Source: Micromonospora zingiberis
Lineage (GTDB): Bacteria > Actinomycetota > Actinomycetes > Mycobacteriales > Micromonosporaceae
Assembly (NCBI RefSeq): GCF_004331455.1
Contig: NZ_SJJR01000006.1
Location: forward strand, 62,001-126,000
Direction: 5' to 3'
Length of the DNA: 64,000 nt
In this document: positions 19,275 through 27,685 of the stretch, piece after piece
How positions within the stretch are numbered: position 1 is the first letter of the stretch
How the letters are laid out: each line of letters begins with the position of its first letter
Translations under genes and position numbers: made by a program
Notes under the pieces: model-generated
What the model saw: the letters and a program-made list of their open reading frames with translations, nothing else
Told to the model about the DNA's origin: nothing
Database searches by the model: none

Positions 19275-20525
19275 GTGATCAGTACCGTCAGCCAGCCACC
19301 CCGCCTCTACCGCGCCCCGGAGCACCGGATGGCCGCCGGGGTGGCCGCCGGCATCGCCGAGCACCTCGGTGTCCCGGTGGTCCGGGTCCGGGTCGCCTTC
19401 ATGGTGCTGCTCGGGCTGAGCGGTCTCGGTCTGCTGCTCTACGCGGCCTTCTGGGCCGTCGTCCCGCTGCGCCCCGGCGACACCGCCGTGCCACCCCGCC
19501 GAGACGTGGCCCAGTTGCTGCCGTTCGTCGCGATCGGGCTCGGCGTACTGCTGATCCAGGTGATGGTCTTCGACTCGGTGGGTGCGGCCGGCACGGCGGG
19601 CTGGCTGGTCGCGATCATCGCGGTCGGCGCCGGCGTGATCTGGCACCAGTCCGGGCCGGAGCGGCGGCGCCAGTGGGGTGAGTCGCTGCCGGTGCCGTGG
19701 CTCAGCGCGGTGGTGGAGGAGAGCGACCGGCGGGCCTTCGTGCTCCGCTTCGTCGGCGGCGGGGTGCTGGTCGCGGTCGGCATCATCGGGGTCGCCGCGG
19801 TGTACTCGCCCGCGCAGAACCTGGATGCCGTGGTCAACGGTGTCATCTTCGCGCTGGTCGGGTTGGCCGGTGTCGGCGTGGTGGCCGCGCCGGTGCTGTG
19901 GCGGACCTGGAACCAGCTCCGGTCGGAGCGGGAGGGGCGGATCCGCGAGCAGGAGCGGGCCGAGTTGGCGGCCATGGTGCACGACCAGGTGCTGCACACC
20001 CTCGCGTTGATCCAGCGCAACGCCAGTGACGTCAAGACGGTGCAGCGGCTGGCCCGCGGCCAGGAGCGGTCCCTGCGCAACTGGCTGTACAAGCCCACCG
20101 CGTCACCGACGGAACGCTTCGCGGCCGCGCTGGAACAGGCGGCGGCCGAGGTCGAGGACACGTTCGCGATCACGGTCGAGACCGTGGTGGTCGGTGACCG
20201 GGAGACCGACGAGCGGGTCGGTGCGCTGGTCGCCGCCGCCCGCGAGGCGCTGGTGAACGCCGCCCGGCACGCCGGGGTGCAGACCGTCTCGCTCTACGCC
20301 GAGGTCGAACCCGACCAGGTCAGTGTCTTCGTACGGGACCGGGGTGTGGGGTTCGATCCGGATACCGTGGAGGATCACCGGCATGGGGTCCGAGGCTCGA
20401 TCATCGGGCGGATGAAGCGGCACGGCGGCCGGGCGGAGATCCGCTCTCGGCCTGGGGAGGGGACCGAGGTCCGGTTGATCGTGCCGATCGCCCGGGAATC
20501 GGCCACGGCGGAAAGGGACAGATGA
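19275..20525 (+). CDS. PspC domain histidine kinase (LiaS/VraS-like)
   Basis: 416-residue membrane sensor kinase. The N-terminal PspC domain (RMAAGVAAGIAEHLGVPVVRVRVAF) is followed by about five further hydrophobic segments. The HisKA_3-type dimerisation helix has phospho-acceptor His236 (MVHDQVLHTLALIQ). The ATPase domain has REALVNAARHAG (N-box, about 323-334) and DRGVGFD (355-361). The start is GTG at 19275. It overlaps the response regulator gene in an ATGA junction. The PspC fusion suggests that the kinase itself senses membrane state, with the divergent LiaF-like protein as modulator. Confidence 0.92.
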   Translation: MISTVSQPPRLYRAPEHRMAAGVAAGIAEHLGVPVVRVRVAFMVLLGLSGLGLLLYAAFWAVVPLRPGDTAVPPRRDVAQLLPFVAIGLGVLLIQVMVFDSVGAAGTAGWLVAIIAVGAGVIWHQSGPERRRQWGESLPVPWLSAVVEESDRRAFVLRFVGGGVLVAVGIIGVAAVYSPAQNLDAVVNGVIFALVGLAGVGVVAAPVLWRTWNQLRSEREGRIREQERAELAAMVHDQVLHTLALIQRNASDVKTVQRLARGQERSLRNWLYKPTASPTERFAAALEQAAAEVEDTFAITVETVVVGDRETDERVGALVAAAREALVNAARHAGVQTVSLYAEVEPDQVSVFVRDRGVGFDPDTVEDHRHGVRGSIIGRMKRHGGRAEIRSRPGEGTEVRLIVPIARESATAERDR

Positions 20526-21211
20526 TGGCCGAGCAGTCGACGCGACCGGTCGAGCCGGCGGGCGCCGGGCCGGAGCGGCTACGGGTGTTCCTGGTCGACG
20601 ACCACGCCATGTTCCGGGCCGGCGTACGCGCCGAGTTGGGGGCGCACGTCGAGGTGGTGGGCGAGGCGAGCACGGTGGCCGAGGCGGTCAGCCGGATCGC
20701 CGCCACCCAACCCGACGTCGTCCTGCTCGACGTACACATGCCGGACGGCGGCGGCCGGGCGGTGCTGGAGGCGATGCGGCGCAGCCACCCCCAGGTGCGC
20801 TTCCTGGCGCTCAGTGTCTCCGACGCCGCCGAGGACGTGATCGGCCTGATCCGCGCCGGTGCCCGGGGCTACGTCACCAAGACCATCTCGCCGGACGAGC
20901 TGGCCGCGGCGATCCGCCGGGTGGCCGACGGCGATGCGGTGTTCAGCCCGCGGCTGGCCGGTTTCGTGCTGGACGCCTTCGCGGCCCGCCCGGACGCCCC
21001 GGTCGCGGATCCGGAGCTGGACCAGCTGACCAACCGGGAACGCGAGGTGCTGCGACTGCTGGCCCGGGGGTACGCGTACAAGGAGATCGCCCGCGAGCTC
21101 TACATCTCGATCAAGACGGTCGAGACGCATGTCTCGAACGTGTTGCGCAAGCTTCAGATGTCCAACCGGTACGAGCTGTCGAGGTGGGCGGCGGACCGCC
21201 GACTCGTGTAG
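20522..21211 (+). CDS. NarL/LuxR family response regulator (LiaR-like)
   Basis: 229 residues. The receiver domain contains the acidic pair Asp26-Asp27 (LVDDH), phospho-acceptor Asp70 (VVLLDVHMP) and a conserved Lys in YVTKTIS. The LuxR helix-turn-helix is LTNREREVLRLLARG with IARELYISIKTVETH. It overlaps the kinase gene by four bases and is evidently its partner. It likely controls envelope-stress genes, perhaps including the divergent PspC operon. Regulation of itself cannot be read from this sequence. Confidence 0.93.
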   Translation: MMAEQSTRPVEPAGAGPERLRVFLVDDHAMFRAGVRAELGAHVEVVGEASTVAEAVSRIAATQPDVVLLDVHMPDGGGRAVLEAMRRSHPQVRFLALSVSDAAEDVIGLIRAGARGYVTKTISPDELAAAIRRVADGDAVFSPRLAGFVLDAFAARPDAPVADPELDQLTNREREVLRLLARGYAYKEIARELYISIKTVETHVSNVLRKLQMSNRYELSRWAADRRLV

Positions 21212-21573
21212 CCGATCAACCGGGCCGGCGGATCGATCGCCTGGATGTCCGGGGTGGCTGCGCGTCTGGAATCTCCCTAGTCCTTTCGGGTAGCATTCGG
21301 GCGGGAGTGGTGGGGCTCACGTAGTGATTTCTCGCCGTCACGGAGATCATCAAGGCCCCGCTGCCAATCGTCCGTTCGGGCGCGAAAAACAGTTGACGGC
21401 CAGCTCATACCATGCGTCTGGGGCGACGCGAAATCGCCTCCAGGTGGATGTCGGCACCGTCCCGGGCGGGTATCGGCTTGATAACACGCCTTCCGGCTTG
21501 GGCGCATTGAGTGTCACAGTGGCAGGCACCTCACAACCCCCTCGTGAGCCGAGCGCCCTGAGGAGGCACTCCC
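21212..21573. other. Intergenic region before oligopeptide operon 1
   Basis: 362 bases with no convincing gene. A weak promoter candidate pairs GGAATC (21268) with TAGCAT (21291) at 17-nt spacing. The stretch 21300-21500 is somewhat less GC-rich than its surroundings. No terminator hairpin is evident after the response regulator. Confidence 0.4.
21268..21296 (+). promoter_or_regulatory. Weak promoter candidate for oligopeptide operon 1
   Basis: GGAATC and TAGCAT are separated by 17 bases. The -35 is not a sigma70 consensus and looks slightly ECF-like. The leader would be about 270 nt. Confidence 0.25.
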
Positions 21574-23211
21574 ATGCGCGGGAAATTCCTGAAGGTGGCG
21601 GTCGCGGCGACCGCCACCGCCATGTTGGCCACTGCCTGTGGCGGTGGTAGCGACGACAGCAGCGACAACGCCGGCCAGTCCGGTGGCACGCTGCGCGTCT
21701 ACAACGCGGAGCCGGCGTTCCTGACGCCCTCCGGTGGTGACGACGAGCCGTCGCTGTACGTGATCCGCCAGCTCTACCGCGGTCTGGTCAAGTACAACGC
21801 CCAGACCTCGGCGGTCGAGATGGACCTGGCCGAGTCGGTCGAGTCCGCTGACCAGAAGCTCTGGACCGTCAAGATCAAGAGCGGCTACACCTTCGACAAC
21901 GGCGAGCCGGTCAACGCCGACTCCTTCATCCGTTCCTGGAACTTCGCGGCCTACTCCCCGAACGCCCAGAACAACGGCTACTTCATGAAGCGCATCGCCG
22001 GCGTCAAGGACCTCCAGTCCGAGGACCCGGACGGCGAGGGCCCGCAGAAGGCCCCGGAGCCGAAGGCGAAGGAGCTCGCCGGCCTCAAGAAGGTCGACGA
22101 CCTCACCTTCACCGTCGAGCTGGACGCGCCGTTCTCCGGCTTCCCGACCACGATCGGCTACCCGGGCTTCTTCCCGATGGCCCAGGCGTGTGTCGACGAC
22201 ATCGCCAAGTGCAACGAGACCCCGATCGGCAACGGCCCCTACAAGATCGACGGTAGCTGGCAGCACAACGTCGGCATCAACCTCGTTCGCAGCGAGGGCT
22301 GGAAGGGCGAGGCCGGCAAGCCGGACCGCATCGAGTACAAGATCTTCGCCGACGTCGACGCCGGTTACGCCGCCTTCCAGGCCGGCGAGCTGGACGTGAT
22401 GTACACCGTGCCGCCGGCCCGCTACAAGGAGGCCAAGGCCACCTACGGCGACCGGATGTTCGAGCTGGCCGGTGACAGCTTCACCTACGTCGGCTTCCCG
22501 GTGTACATGGACGAGTTCAAGGACAAGCGGGTCCGCCAGGCCATCTCGCTGGTGATCGACCGTCAGTCCATCATCGACGCCGTCTTCGACGGCCGGTTCG
22601 CCCCGGCGACCGGCTACGTCGCGCCGAGCTTCGAGGGTGCGCGGGAGAACGTCTGCTCGTACTGCACCAAGGACGCGGCCAAGGCCAAGCAGCTGCTCCA
22701 GGAGGCTGGCGGCTGGCCGGCCGGCAAGAAGCTGACCCTGTGGGCCAACGCCGGTGCCGGTCACGACCAGTGGCTGCAGGCCGTTGGTGACCAGATCAAG
22801 GCCGAGCTGGGCATCGACTACGAGCTGAAGGTCAACCTCCAGTTCGCCGAGTACCTCGAGACCGCGGACCAGAAGAAGTTCACCGGTCCGTTCCGCCTCG
22901 GCTGGGGCCCGGACTACCCGTTCATGGAGACCTTCCTCTACCCGCTGTACGGCTCGGACGCCGGCAGCAACAACTCGGGCTACAAGAACCCGGCCTTCGA
23001 CGCGCTGATGAAGGAGGGCGACTCGGCGGCGTCGATGCAGGCCGCCATCCCGTCCTACCAGAAGGCGGAGGACCTGCTCGTCGAGGACCTGCCGGTCATC
23101 CCGATGTGGTGGCGTAAGGAGGCGGCGATCTACAGCGAGAACGTGGACCAGTTCGTCTGGAACGCCGTCGCGGATGCCGACTACGGCGCGACCTCTCTGA
23201 AGCAGAACTGA
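21574..23211 (+). CDS. Oligopeptide ABC transporter substrate-binding lipoprotein (operon 1)
   Basis: 545 residues of the SBP_bac_5 (DppA/OppA) family. The lipoprotein signal has lipobox LATAC (Cys22), followed by a Gly/Ser/Asp-rich linker. Family blocks include DGEPVNADSF-type text (NGEPVNADSFIRSWNF), IGNGPYKIDGSWQHN, and DKRVRQAISLVIDRQSI. The start is ATG at 21574, after CCCTGAGGAGG. It is first of five genes encoding a complete importer. It is a distant homologue of the substrate-binding protein at 49913; the different binding regions suggest different peptide preference. Confidence 0.94.
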   Translation: MRGKFLKVAVAATATAMLATACGGGSDDSSDNAGQSGGTLRVYNAEPAFLTPSGGDDEPSLYVIRQLYRGLVKYNAQTSAVEMDLAESVESADQKLWTVKIKSGYTFDNGEPVNADSFIRSWNFAAYSPNAQNNGYFMKRIAGVKDLQSEDPDGEGPQKAPEPKAKELAGLKKVDDLTFTVELDAPFSGFPTTIGYPGFFPMAQACVDDIAKCNETPIGNGPYKIDGSWQHNVGINLVRSEGWKGEAGKPDRIEYKIFADVDAGYAAFQAGELDVMYTVPPARYKEAKATYGDRMFELAGDSFTYVGFPVYMDEFKDKRVRQAISLVIDRQSIIDAVFDGRFAPATGYVAPSFEGARENVCSYCTKDAAKAKQLLQEAGGWPAGKKLTLWANAGAGHDQWLQAVGDQIKAELGIDYELKVNLQFAEYLETADQKKFTGPFRLGWGPDYPFMETFLYPLYGSDAGSNNSGYKNPAFDALMKEGDSAASMQAAIPSYQKAEDLLVEDLPVIPMWWRKEAAIYSENVDQFVWNAVADADYGATSLKQN

Positions 23212-23240
23212 GCTTCAGGCTCCTGATCCAGCCGTAACAC

Positions 23241-23289
23241 GACGTGGCGGCAACGGTCACCTCACCAGGGTGATCGTTGCCGCCACGTC
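23241..23289 (+). other. Stem-loop between substrate-binding and permease genes (operon 1)
   Basis: 21-bp stem (GACGTGGCGGCAACGGTCACC with its complement, one G-U pair) and a 7-nt loop. It has no T-tract. Such hairpins after binding-protein genes commonly attenuate read-through or protect the upstream mRNA 3' end. Operon 2 has an equivalent at 49865. Confidence 0.75.
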
Positions 23290-23311
23290 AGCGCCGAGAG
23301 GAGACCCCGAG

Positions 23312-24325
23312 ATGGGGCGCTACGTCATTCGACGGTTGCTCCAGTTCATTCCCACCGTGCTGGGCACCATGTTCCTGCTGCACTACCTCACCTCGCTGGC
23401 GATCCAGTTCAGCGGGAACCCGGTCCGAGCGCTGTTCGGCGACCGAACTCCGCCGCCCGCGCTGCTCGAAGCGCTCACCGAGCGACTCGGTTACGGTGAT
23501 GCCTGCCTCGACCAGAGGGGCAACCCCTGCTTCGGGCTTTTCTTCGATCGCTTGCAGGCAATATTTCTGCACTTCGATTTCGGCGTCAACCTGCGTCAGC
23601 AGCTGCCGGTCACCCAGCTGGTGGCCGACGCTCTTCCGTTCACCCTCAAGCTGCTGGTGATCGCGATCCTCTTCGAGGCGGTCATCGGCATCGCGGCGGG
23701 CGTCTGGGCCGGTCTCCGGGGCGGCAGCTTCGCCGACTACGCGGTGAAGATCAGCACGGTCTTCGTCATCTCGGTGCCGATCTTCGTGCTCGGCCTGGTG
23801 GTGCGGGAGTTCGTCGGGGTCAAGTTCGGCAACGTGCTGCGGGCGCAGGACTGGATCCCCGACGTGATTTCGGTTGGGGTCGTCACACCCGGATTCAAGG
23901 CCGACTATCCGTTCGCCAGCCTCATCATTCCGGGCATGGTGCTCGGCGCGGTCTCGCTCGCCACCACCGCGCGGCTCACGCGGACCAGCATCATGGAGAA
24001 CATCCGGGCCGACTACGTCCGGACCGCGCGGGCCAAGGGCCTGAGCAACCGGCGCGTGATCGGCGTGCACACGCTGCGCAACTCGCTGATCCCCGTGATC
24101 ACCTTCCTGGGTGTCGACATCGGCGCGGCGATGGCCGGCGCGGTCGTCACCGAAACCATCTTCAACGTGCCGGGCATCGGCCGACTGGTGACGTTGTCCG
24201 CGCGAAGTGGCGAGGCGCCAGTGGTCATCGGCGTGGTGACCATGCTGGTGCTGGTCGTCCTGCTCGCCAACCTGTTGGTCGACATCCTGTACGCCGTGCT
24301 CGACCCGAGGATCCGCTATGAGTGA
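23312..24325 (+). CDS. Oligopeptide ABC transporter permease, DppB-like (operon 1)
   Basis: 337-residue inner-membrane permease with an N-terminal MGRYVIRRLLQFIPTVLGTM segment typical of DppB/OppB, about six membrane segments, and the EAA loop RADYVRTARAKGLSNRRV that contacts the ATPase. An extracellular loop contains two cysteines (GDACLDQRGNPCFGLF) not present in the operon 2 paralogue. The ATG at 23312 follows GAGAGGAG; the longer frame from 23270 runs into the hairpin. The stop TGA lies inside an ATGAGTGA that starts the first mini-ORF unit. Confidence 0.93.
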   Translation: MGRYVIRRLLQFIPTVLGTMFLLHYLTSLAIQFSGNPVRALFGDRTPPPALLEALTERLGYGDACLDQRGNPCFGLFFDRLQAIFLHFDFGVNLRQQLPVTQLVADALPFTLKLLVIAILFEAVIGIAAGVWAGLRGGSFADYAVKISTVFVISVPIFVLGLVVREFVGVKFGNVLRAQDWIPDVISVGVVTPGFKADYPFASLIIPGMVLGAVSLATTARLTRTSIMENIRADYVRTARAKGLSNRRVIGVHTLRNSLIPVITFLGVDIGAAMAGAVVTETIFNVPGIGRLVTLSARSGEAPVVIGVVTMLVLVVLLANLLVDILYAVLDPRIRYE

Positions 24326-24401
24326 CCGGACCGTGGTGAGCGAACGGCGGCAGGTGCACGCCGCCAGCGGCAGGGCAGACCGAAACGAGGTGTGGACATG
24401 A
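24318..24401 (+). CDS. 27-codon mini-ORF, repeat unit 1 (divergent copy)
   Basis: Starts at ATG 24318, overlapping the DppB-like stop by eight bases (ATGAGTGA). It runs 27 codons, and its TGA overlaps the ATG of the next unit (ACATGAGC). From ATG to ATG it is exactly 80 nt. Its end, with GAGG seven bases before the next ATG, matches the other units at 14 of the last 20 positions. The translation begins MSDRTVVSERRQ. It may serve as a coupling spacer rather than a functional peptide. Confidence 0.45.
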   Translation: MSDRTVVSERRQVHAASGRADRNEVWT

Positions 24402-24477
24402 GCGAGCGTTGTGAGCGAATCATCAGGCTCAGCGCGGTGGTGCCTCATGGTGGCACGGAGCGAAGCGGAGTGTCGGC
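24318..24477 (+). repeat. Two consecutive 80-nt start-codon-to-start-codon units
   Basis: Units 24318-24397 and 24398-24477 each run from ATGAG(T/C)GA to just before the next ATGAGCGA. The second matches the unit at 25425 closely, including the last 20 bases GAGCGAAGCGGAGTG(T/C)CGGC. It also carries a small hairpin, GTGCC (24440) with GGCAC (24452). Confidence 0.75.
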
Positions 24478-24481
24478 ATGA
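24398..24481 (+). CDS. 27-codon mini-ORF, repeat unit 2
   Basis: ATG 24398 overlaps the TGA of unit 1, and its own TGA overlaps the ATG of the DppC-like gene (GCATGAGC). The encoded peptide begins MSERCERIIRLS and ends GGTERSGVSA, sharing AVVPxGGTERSGVxA with unit 3 at 25425. GGAG lies seven bases before the next ATG, so the unit delivers a ribosome-binding site to the following gene. Confidence 0.5.
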   Translation: MSERCERIIRLSAVVPHGGTERSGVSA

Positions 24482-25419
24482 GCGACCTGACCAGTGCCGG
24501 CGCCGCCGTTGGCGGCGCACCGGTAGGCGGTGACGGCCCGCTGGCGGATCAGCCGGCCGTCGGTGGCAAGGAGCGCAGCGCGAGTCTGTGGGCGGACGCT
24601 CGGCGTCAGCTCGTCCGCGACCCGGTCTTCATGATCGCTTCGCTGTACATCCTCGTCGTCGGCTCGATGGCTGCCTTCCCCAAGCTGTGGACGAGCCAGG
24701 ATCCCCGGGCCTGCAGCACCGACCGCTCTCGAATCTCCCCGAGCTGGGATCACCCGTTCGGCTTCGACATCCTCGGCTGCGACTACTACTCGCACGCCAT
24801 CTACGGGGCCCGTCCCTCGATGATCATCGCGATCATGGCGACCGGTTCGATGGTGCTGATCGGTGGCAGTCTCGGTCTGCTCGCCGGGTACTACGGCGGT
24901 TGGGTCGACACGATCGTCTCCCGGGTGATGGACATCTTCCTCTCGCTGCCGTTCCTGCTCGGCGCGATCGTCTTCCTGACCGTCATCAAGCGGCAGAACG
25001 AGTTCACCATCGCCATGGTGCTGTTCCTGCTGACCTGGCCGGTCATCGCCCGGATCATCCGGGGCAGTGTGATCTCGTCCAAGGACCTGGACTACGTGCA
25101 CGCGGCGAGGGCGGTCGGTGCCCGCAACGGACGGATCATGTTCCGGCACATCCTGCCCAACGCGATCGCGCCGATGCTGGTGTACGCCACCATCGTGCTC
25201 GGTTCGTTCGTCGCCGCCGAGGCCACGCTGACCTTCCTCGGTGTCGGGCTCCAGCCGCCGGCCCAGTCGTGGGGCATCATGATCTCGGTCCACCAGGTCT
25301 ACTTCCTGGAGGACCCGTGGCTGCTGCTCTTCCCCTGCGGGCTGCTGGTCGGCACGGTGCTGTCCTTCATCCTGATGGGTGACGCCCTGCGTGACGCCCT
25401 CGACCCGAAGTTCCGGTGA
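24478..25419 (+). CDS. Oligopeptide ABC transporter permease, DppC-like (operon 1)
   Basis: 313-residue permease with an OppC-type N-terminal segment (RQLVRDPVFMIASLYILVVG), about six membrane segments, and the EAA loop DYVHAARAVGARNGRIMFRH. The extracellular loop after the first segment is long and has a Cys pair. The start is ATG at 24478, supported by GGAG at 7-nt spacing supplied by the repeat unit. The 152 bases separating it from the upstream permease are entirely mini-ORF units. Confidence 0.93.
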   Translation: MSDLTSAGAAVGGAPVGGDGPLADQPAVGGKERSASLWADARRQLVRDPVFMIASLYILVVGSMAAFPKLWTSQDPRACSTDRSRISPSWDHPFGFDILGCDYYSHAIYGARPSMIIAIMATGSMVLIGGSLGLLAGYYGGWVDTIVSRVMDIFLSLPFLLGAIVFLTVIKRQNEFTIAMVLFLLTWPVIARIIRGSVISSKDLDYVHAARAVGARNGRIMFRHILPNAIAPMLVYATIVLGSFVAAEATLTFLGVGLQPPAQSWGIMISVHQVYFLEDPWLLLFPCGLLVGTVLSFILMGDALRDALDPKFR

Positions 25420-25424
25420 GTCCC

Positions 25425-25508
25425 ATGAGCGAGTGTCAGCGAGCGATTCATCAGCACAGGGCCGTCGTGCCGCAGGGTGGCACGGAGCGAAGCGGAGTGC
25501 CGGCATGA
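25425..25508 (+). CDS. 27-codon mini-ORF, repeat unit 3
   Basis: Begins five bases after the DppC-like stop. It spans 80 nt from ATG to ATG and ends in TGA overlapping the DppD-like start (GCATGAGC). The peptide begins MSECQRAIHQHR and shares AVVPxGGTERSGVxA with unit 2. The nucleotide hairpin GTGCC/GGCAC is also kept. GGAG stands seven bases before the next ATG. Confidence 0.5.
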   Translation: MSECQRAIHQHRAVVPQGGTERSGVPA

Positions 25509-26542
25509 GCACTGATGTGAACGTCAAGATGGACGCGCTGCCGGGCCTGGACCCGAACGCGCTGCCGCTACAGGTCAAGAACCTGCAGGTGGAGTTCCGT
25601 ACCCGCAACGGCATCGCCCGCGCGGTCAACGGGGTGAGCTTCGACGTGCGGGCCGGCGAGACCCGGGCGATCCTCGGCGAGTCGGGCTGCGGCAAGAGCG
25701 TGACCGCTCAGGCGATCATGGGCATCCTGGACAGCCCGCCCGGCTTCGTCACCGGTGGGGAGATTCTCTACCGGGGTGTCGACCTGCTGAAGCTGTCCGA
25801 GGCCGAGCGTCGCAAGGTCCGGGCCAACAAGATCGCGATGATCTTCCAGGACGCGCTCTCCGCGCTGAACCCGGTCTTCACCGTCGGGTTCCAGCTCGCC
25901 GAGATGTTCCGGAAGCACCGGGGGATGTCCCGCCAGGACTCCAAGGCGCGCGCCATCGAACTGCTCGACCTGGTCAAGATCCCGGCGGCGAAGCAGCGGG
26001 TGAACGAGTACCCGCACCAGTTCTCGGGTGGTATGCGGCAGCGCGTGATGATCGCGATGGCGTTGGCGCTCGACCCCGAGGTACTGATCGCCGACGAGCC
26101 GACCACCGCGTTGGACGTGACCGTGCAGGCCCAGATCATGGCGCTGCTGGCCGAACTCCAGCGGGAACGGAACATGGGCCTGGTGCTGATCACGCACGAC
26201 ATGGGCGTGGTCGCCGACGTGGCGGACCGGATCTCGGTCATGTACGCCGGTCGGGTCATCGAGGAAGCCGGCGTGGACGACATCTACGCCAGCCCGGCCC
26301 ACCCGTACACCAAGGGTCTGTTGGAGTCGATCCCGCGCCTGGACCTCAAGGGCCAGGAACTCAGCGCCATCAAGGGGCTGCCCCCGGCGCTGACGAACAT
26401 CCCGCCGGGCTGCGCCTTCAACCCCCGCTGCCGGTACGCGCAGGACGTCTGCCGCAAGGACCCGGCGCCGCCGCTGTTCCAGGTGACGCCGAGCCGTACG
26501 GCCGCCTGCCACTTCTGGAAGGAGGTCAAGGACGATGAGTGA
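25505..26542 (+). CDS. Oligopeptide ABC transporter ATPase, DppD-like (operon 1)
   Basis: 345 residues. Walker A GESGCGKS (58-65), signature FSGGMRQ (173-179), Walker B VLIADEP (193-199). The C-terminal oligopeptide/dipeptide transporter extension has cysteines at 303, 309, 316 and 335 (GCAFNPRCRYAQDVC and ACHF); the same pattern binds a 4Fe-4S cluster in some OppD proteins. The start ATG 25505 overlaps the mini-ORF stop. The 3' end overlaps the DppF-like gene by eight bases in ATGAGTGA, the junction form that probably preceded repeat insertion elsewhere in the operon. Confidence 0.94.
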   Translation: MSTDVNVKMDALPGLDPNALPLQVKNLQVEFRTRNGIARAVNGVSFDVRAGETRAILGESGCGKSVTAQAIMGILDSPPGFVTGGEILYRGVDLLKLSEAERRKVRANKIAMIFQDALSALNPVFTVGFQLAEMFRKHRGMSRQDSKARAIELLDLVKIPAAKQRVNEYPHQFSGGMRQRVMIAMALALDPEVLIADEPTTALDVTVQAQIMALLAELQRERNMGLVLITHDMGVVADVADRISVMYAGRVIEEAGVDDIYASPAHPYTKGLLESIPRLDLKGQELSAIKGLPPALTNIPPGCAFNPRCRYAQDVCRKDPAPPLFQVTPSRTAACHFWKEVKDDE

Positions 26543-27545
26543 CTTCGTCCTGGAGACCCGCGACCTGGTGAAGCACTTCCCGCTCACCCAGGGGATCGTC
26601 TTCAAGAAGCAGATCGGCGCGGTCCGCGCGGTCGACGGCGTCAACCTGCAACTGCGGCGCGGTGAGACGCTCGGCGTCGTCGGTGAGTCCGGCTGCGGCA
26701 AGTCGACGCTGGCCCGGTTGCTGGTCGGGCTGGAGACGCCGACCTCCGGTGACCTGTTCGTGCAGGGCCGGAACATGGCGAAGGTCGGTGCCGAGGAACG
26801 GCGGCGGGGCCGGCGCAACATCCAGCTGGTGATGCAGGACCCGTACACCTCGCTGAACCCCCGGATGACCGTCGGCGACATCATCGGCGAGCCGTTCGAG
26901 GTGCACCCGGACGTGCTGCCCAAGGGCCAGCGTCGGGGCAAGGTGCAGGAGCTGCTGGAGCTGGTCGGTCTCAACCCGGACCACATCAACCGGTACCCGC
27001 ACCAGTTCTCCGGCGGACAGCGGCAGCGCATCGGCATCGCCCGGGCGTTGGCGCTCAACCCGGAGATCATCCTCTGTGACGAGCCGGTGTCGGCGCTGGA
27101 CGTCTCCATCCAGGCGCAGGTGATGAACCTGCTGGAGAAGCTCCAGAACGAGCTGGGTCTGTCGTACATCTTCATCGCCCACGACCTGTCGGTGGTGCGG
27201 CACATCGCCGACCGGGTCGCGGTGATGTACCTCGGCAAGATCATCGAGACCGGCACCGAGGACGAGATCTACGAGAGCCCGACCCACCCGTACACCCAGG
27301 CACTGCTGTCGGCGGTGCCGGTGCCGGATCCGAAGCTGCGCGGCCAGCGGGACCAGATCGTGCTGACCGGTGACGTACCGTCGCCGGCCAACCCGCCGTC
27401 GGGTTGCCGGTTCCGGACCCGCTGCTGGAAGGCGCAGGACGTCTGCGCCGAGCAGGAGCCGCTGCTGCAGATCCGGGACAAGTCCGGCCACCCGAGCGCC
27501 TGCCACTTCGCCGAGGTACGCGACGTGGTGCACGCGACGGAGTAG
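26535..27545 (+). CDS. Oligopeptide ABC transporter ATPase, DppF-like (operon 1)
   Basis: 336 residues. Walker A GESGCGKS (50-57), signature FSGGQRQ (158-164), Walker B IILCDEP (178-184). The C-terminal Cys pattern is 291, 297, 304 and 323. It is the last gene of the operon and forms the ATPase heterodimer with the preceding product. It is more similar to its counterpart at 45746 (both KHFPxTQGxxFKK) than to its operon partner, which indicates duplication of the whole operon. Confidence 0.94.
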   Translation: MSDFVLETRDLVKHFPLTQGIVFKKQIGAVRAVDGVNLQLRRGETLGVVGESGCGKSTLARLLVGLETPTSGDLFVQGRNMAKVGAEERRRGRRNIQLVMQDPYTSLNPRMTVGDIIGEPFEVHPDVLPKGQRRGKVQELLELVGLNPDHINRYPHQFSGGQRQRIGIARALALNPEIILCDEPVSALDVSIQAQVMNLLEKLQNELGLSYIFIAHDLSVVRHIADRVAVMYLGKIIETGTEDEIYESPTHPYTQALLSAVPVPDPKLRGQRDQIVLTGDVPSPANPPSGCRFRTRCWKAQDVCAEQEPLLQIRDKSGHPSACHFAEVRDVVHATE

Positions 27546-27611
27546 CCGCATAGACGCCGCCGGCCCGGCCAACCGTACGGGCGCGGCGGTGAAGGAAAGT
27601 GCCTCCTCAGT

Positions 27612-27654
27612 GATCCGGGGCGTCGGCCGTCACCAGCGGCCGGCGCCCCGGATC
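27612..27654 (+). terminator. Terminator of oligopeptide operon 1
   Basis: 18-nt arms GATCCGGGGCG-T-CGGCCG and their complement with one mismatch, separated by a 7-nt loop. It lies between the convergent DppF-like and chorismate mutase genes and could serve both. Confidence 0.7.
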
Positions 27655-27685
27655 CTGGTTAGGTGGCGTACCGCGGGTCGGCCGG

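Noticed and set aside
23270..23311. Earlier start for the DppB-like permease
   Set aside because: The 14 extra codons lie in the 21-bp stem-loop, and the ATG at 23312 has a strong ribosome-binding site and the family N-terminus.
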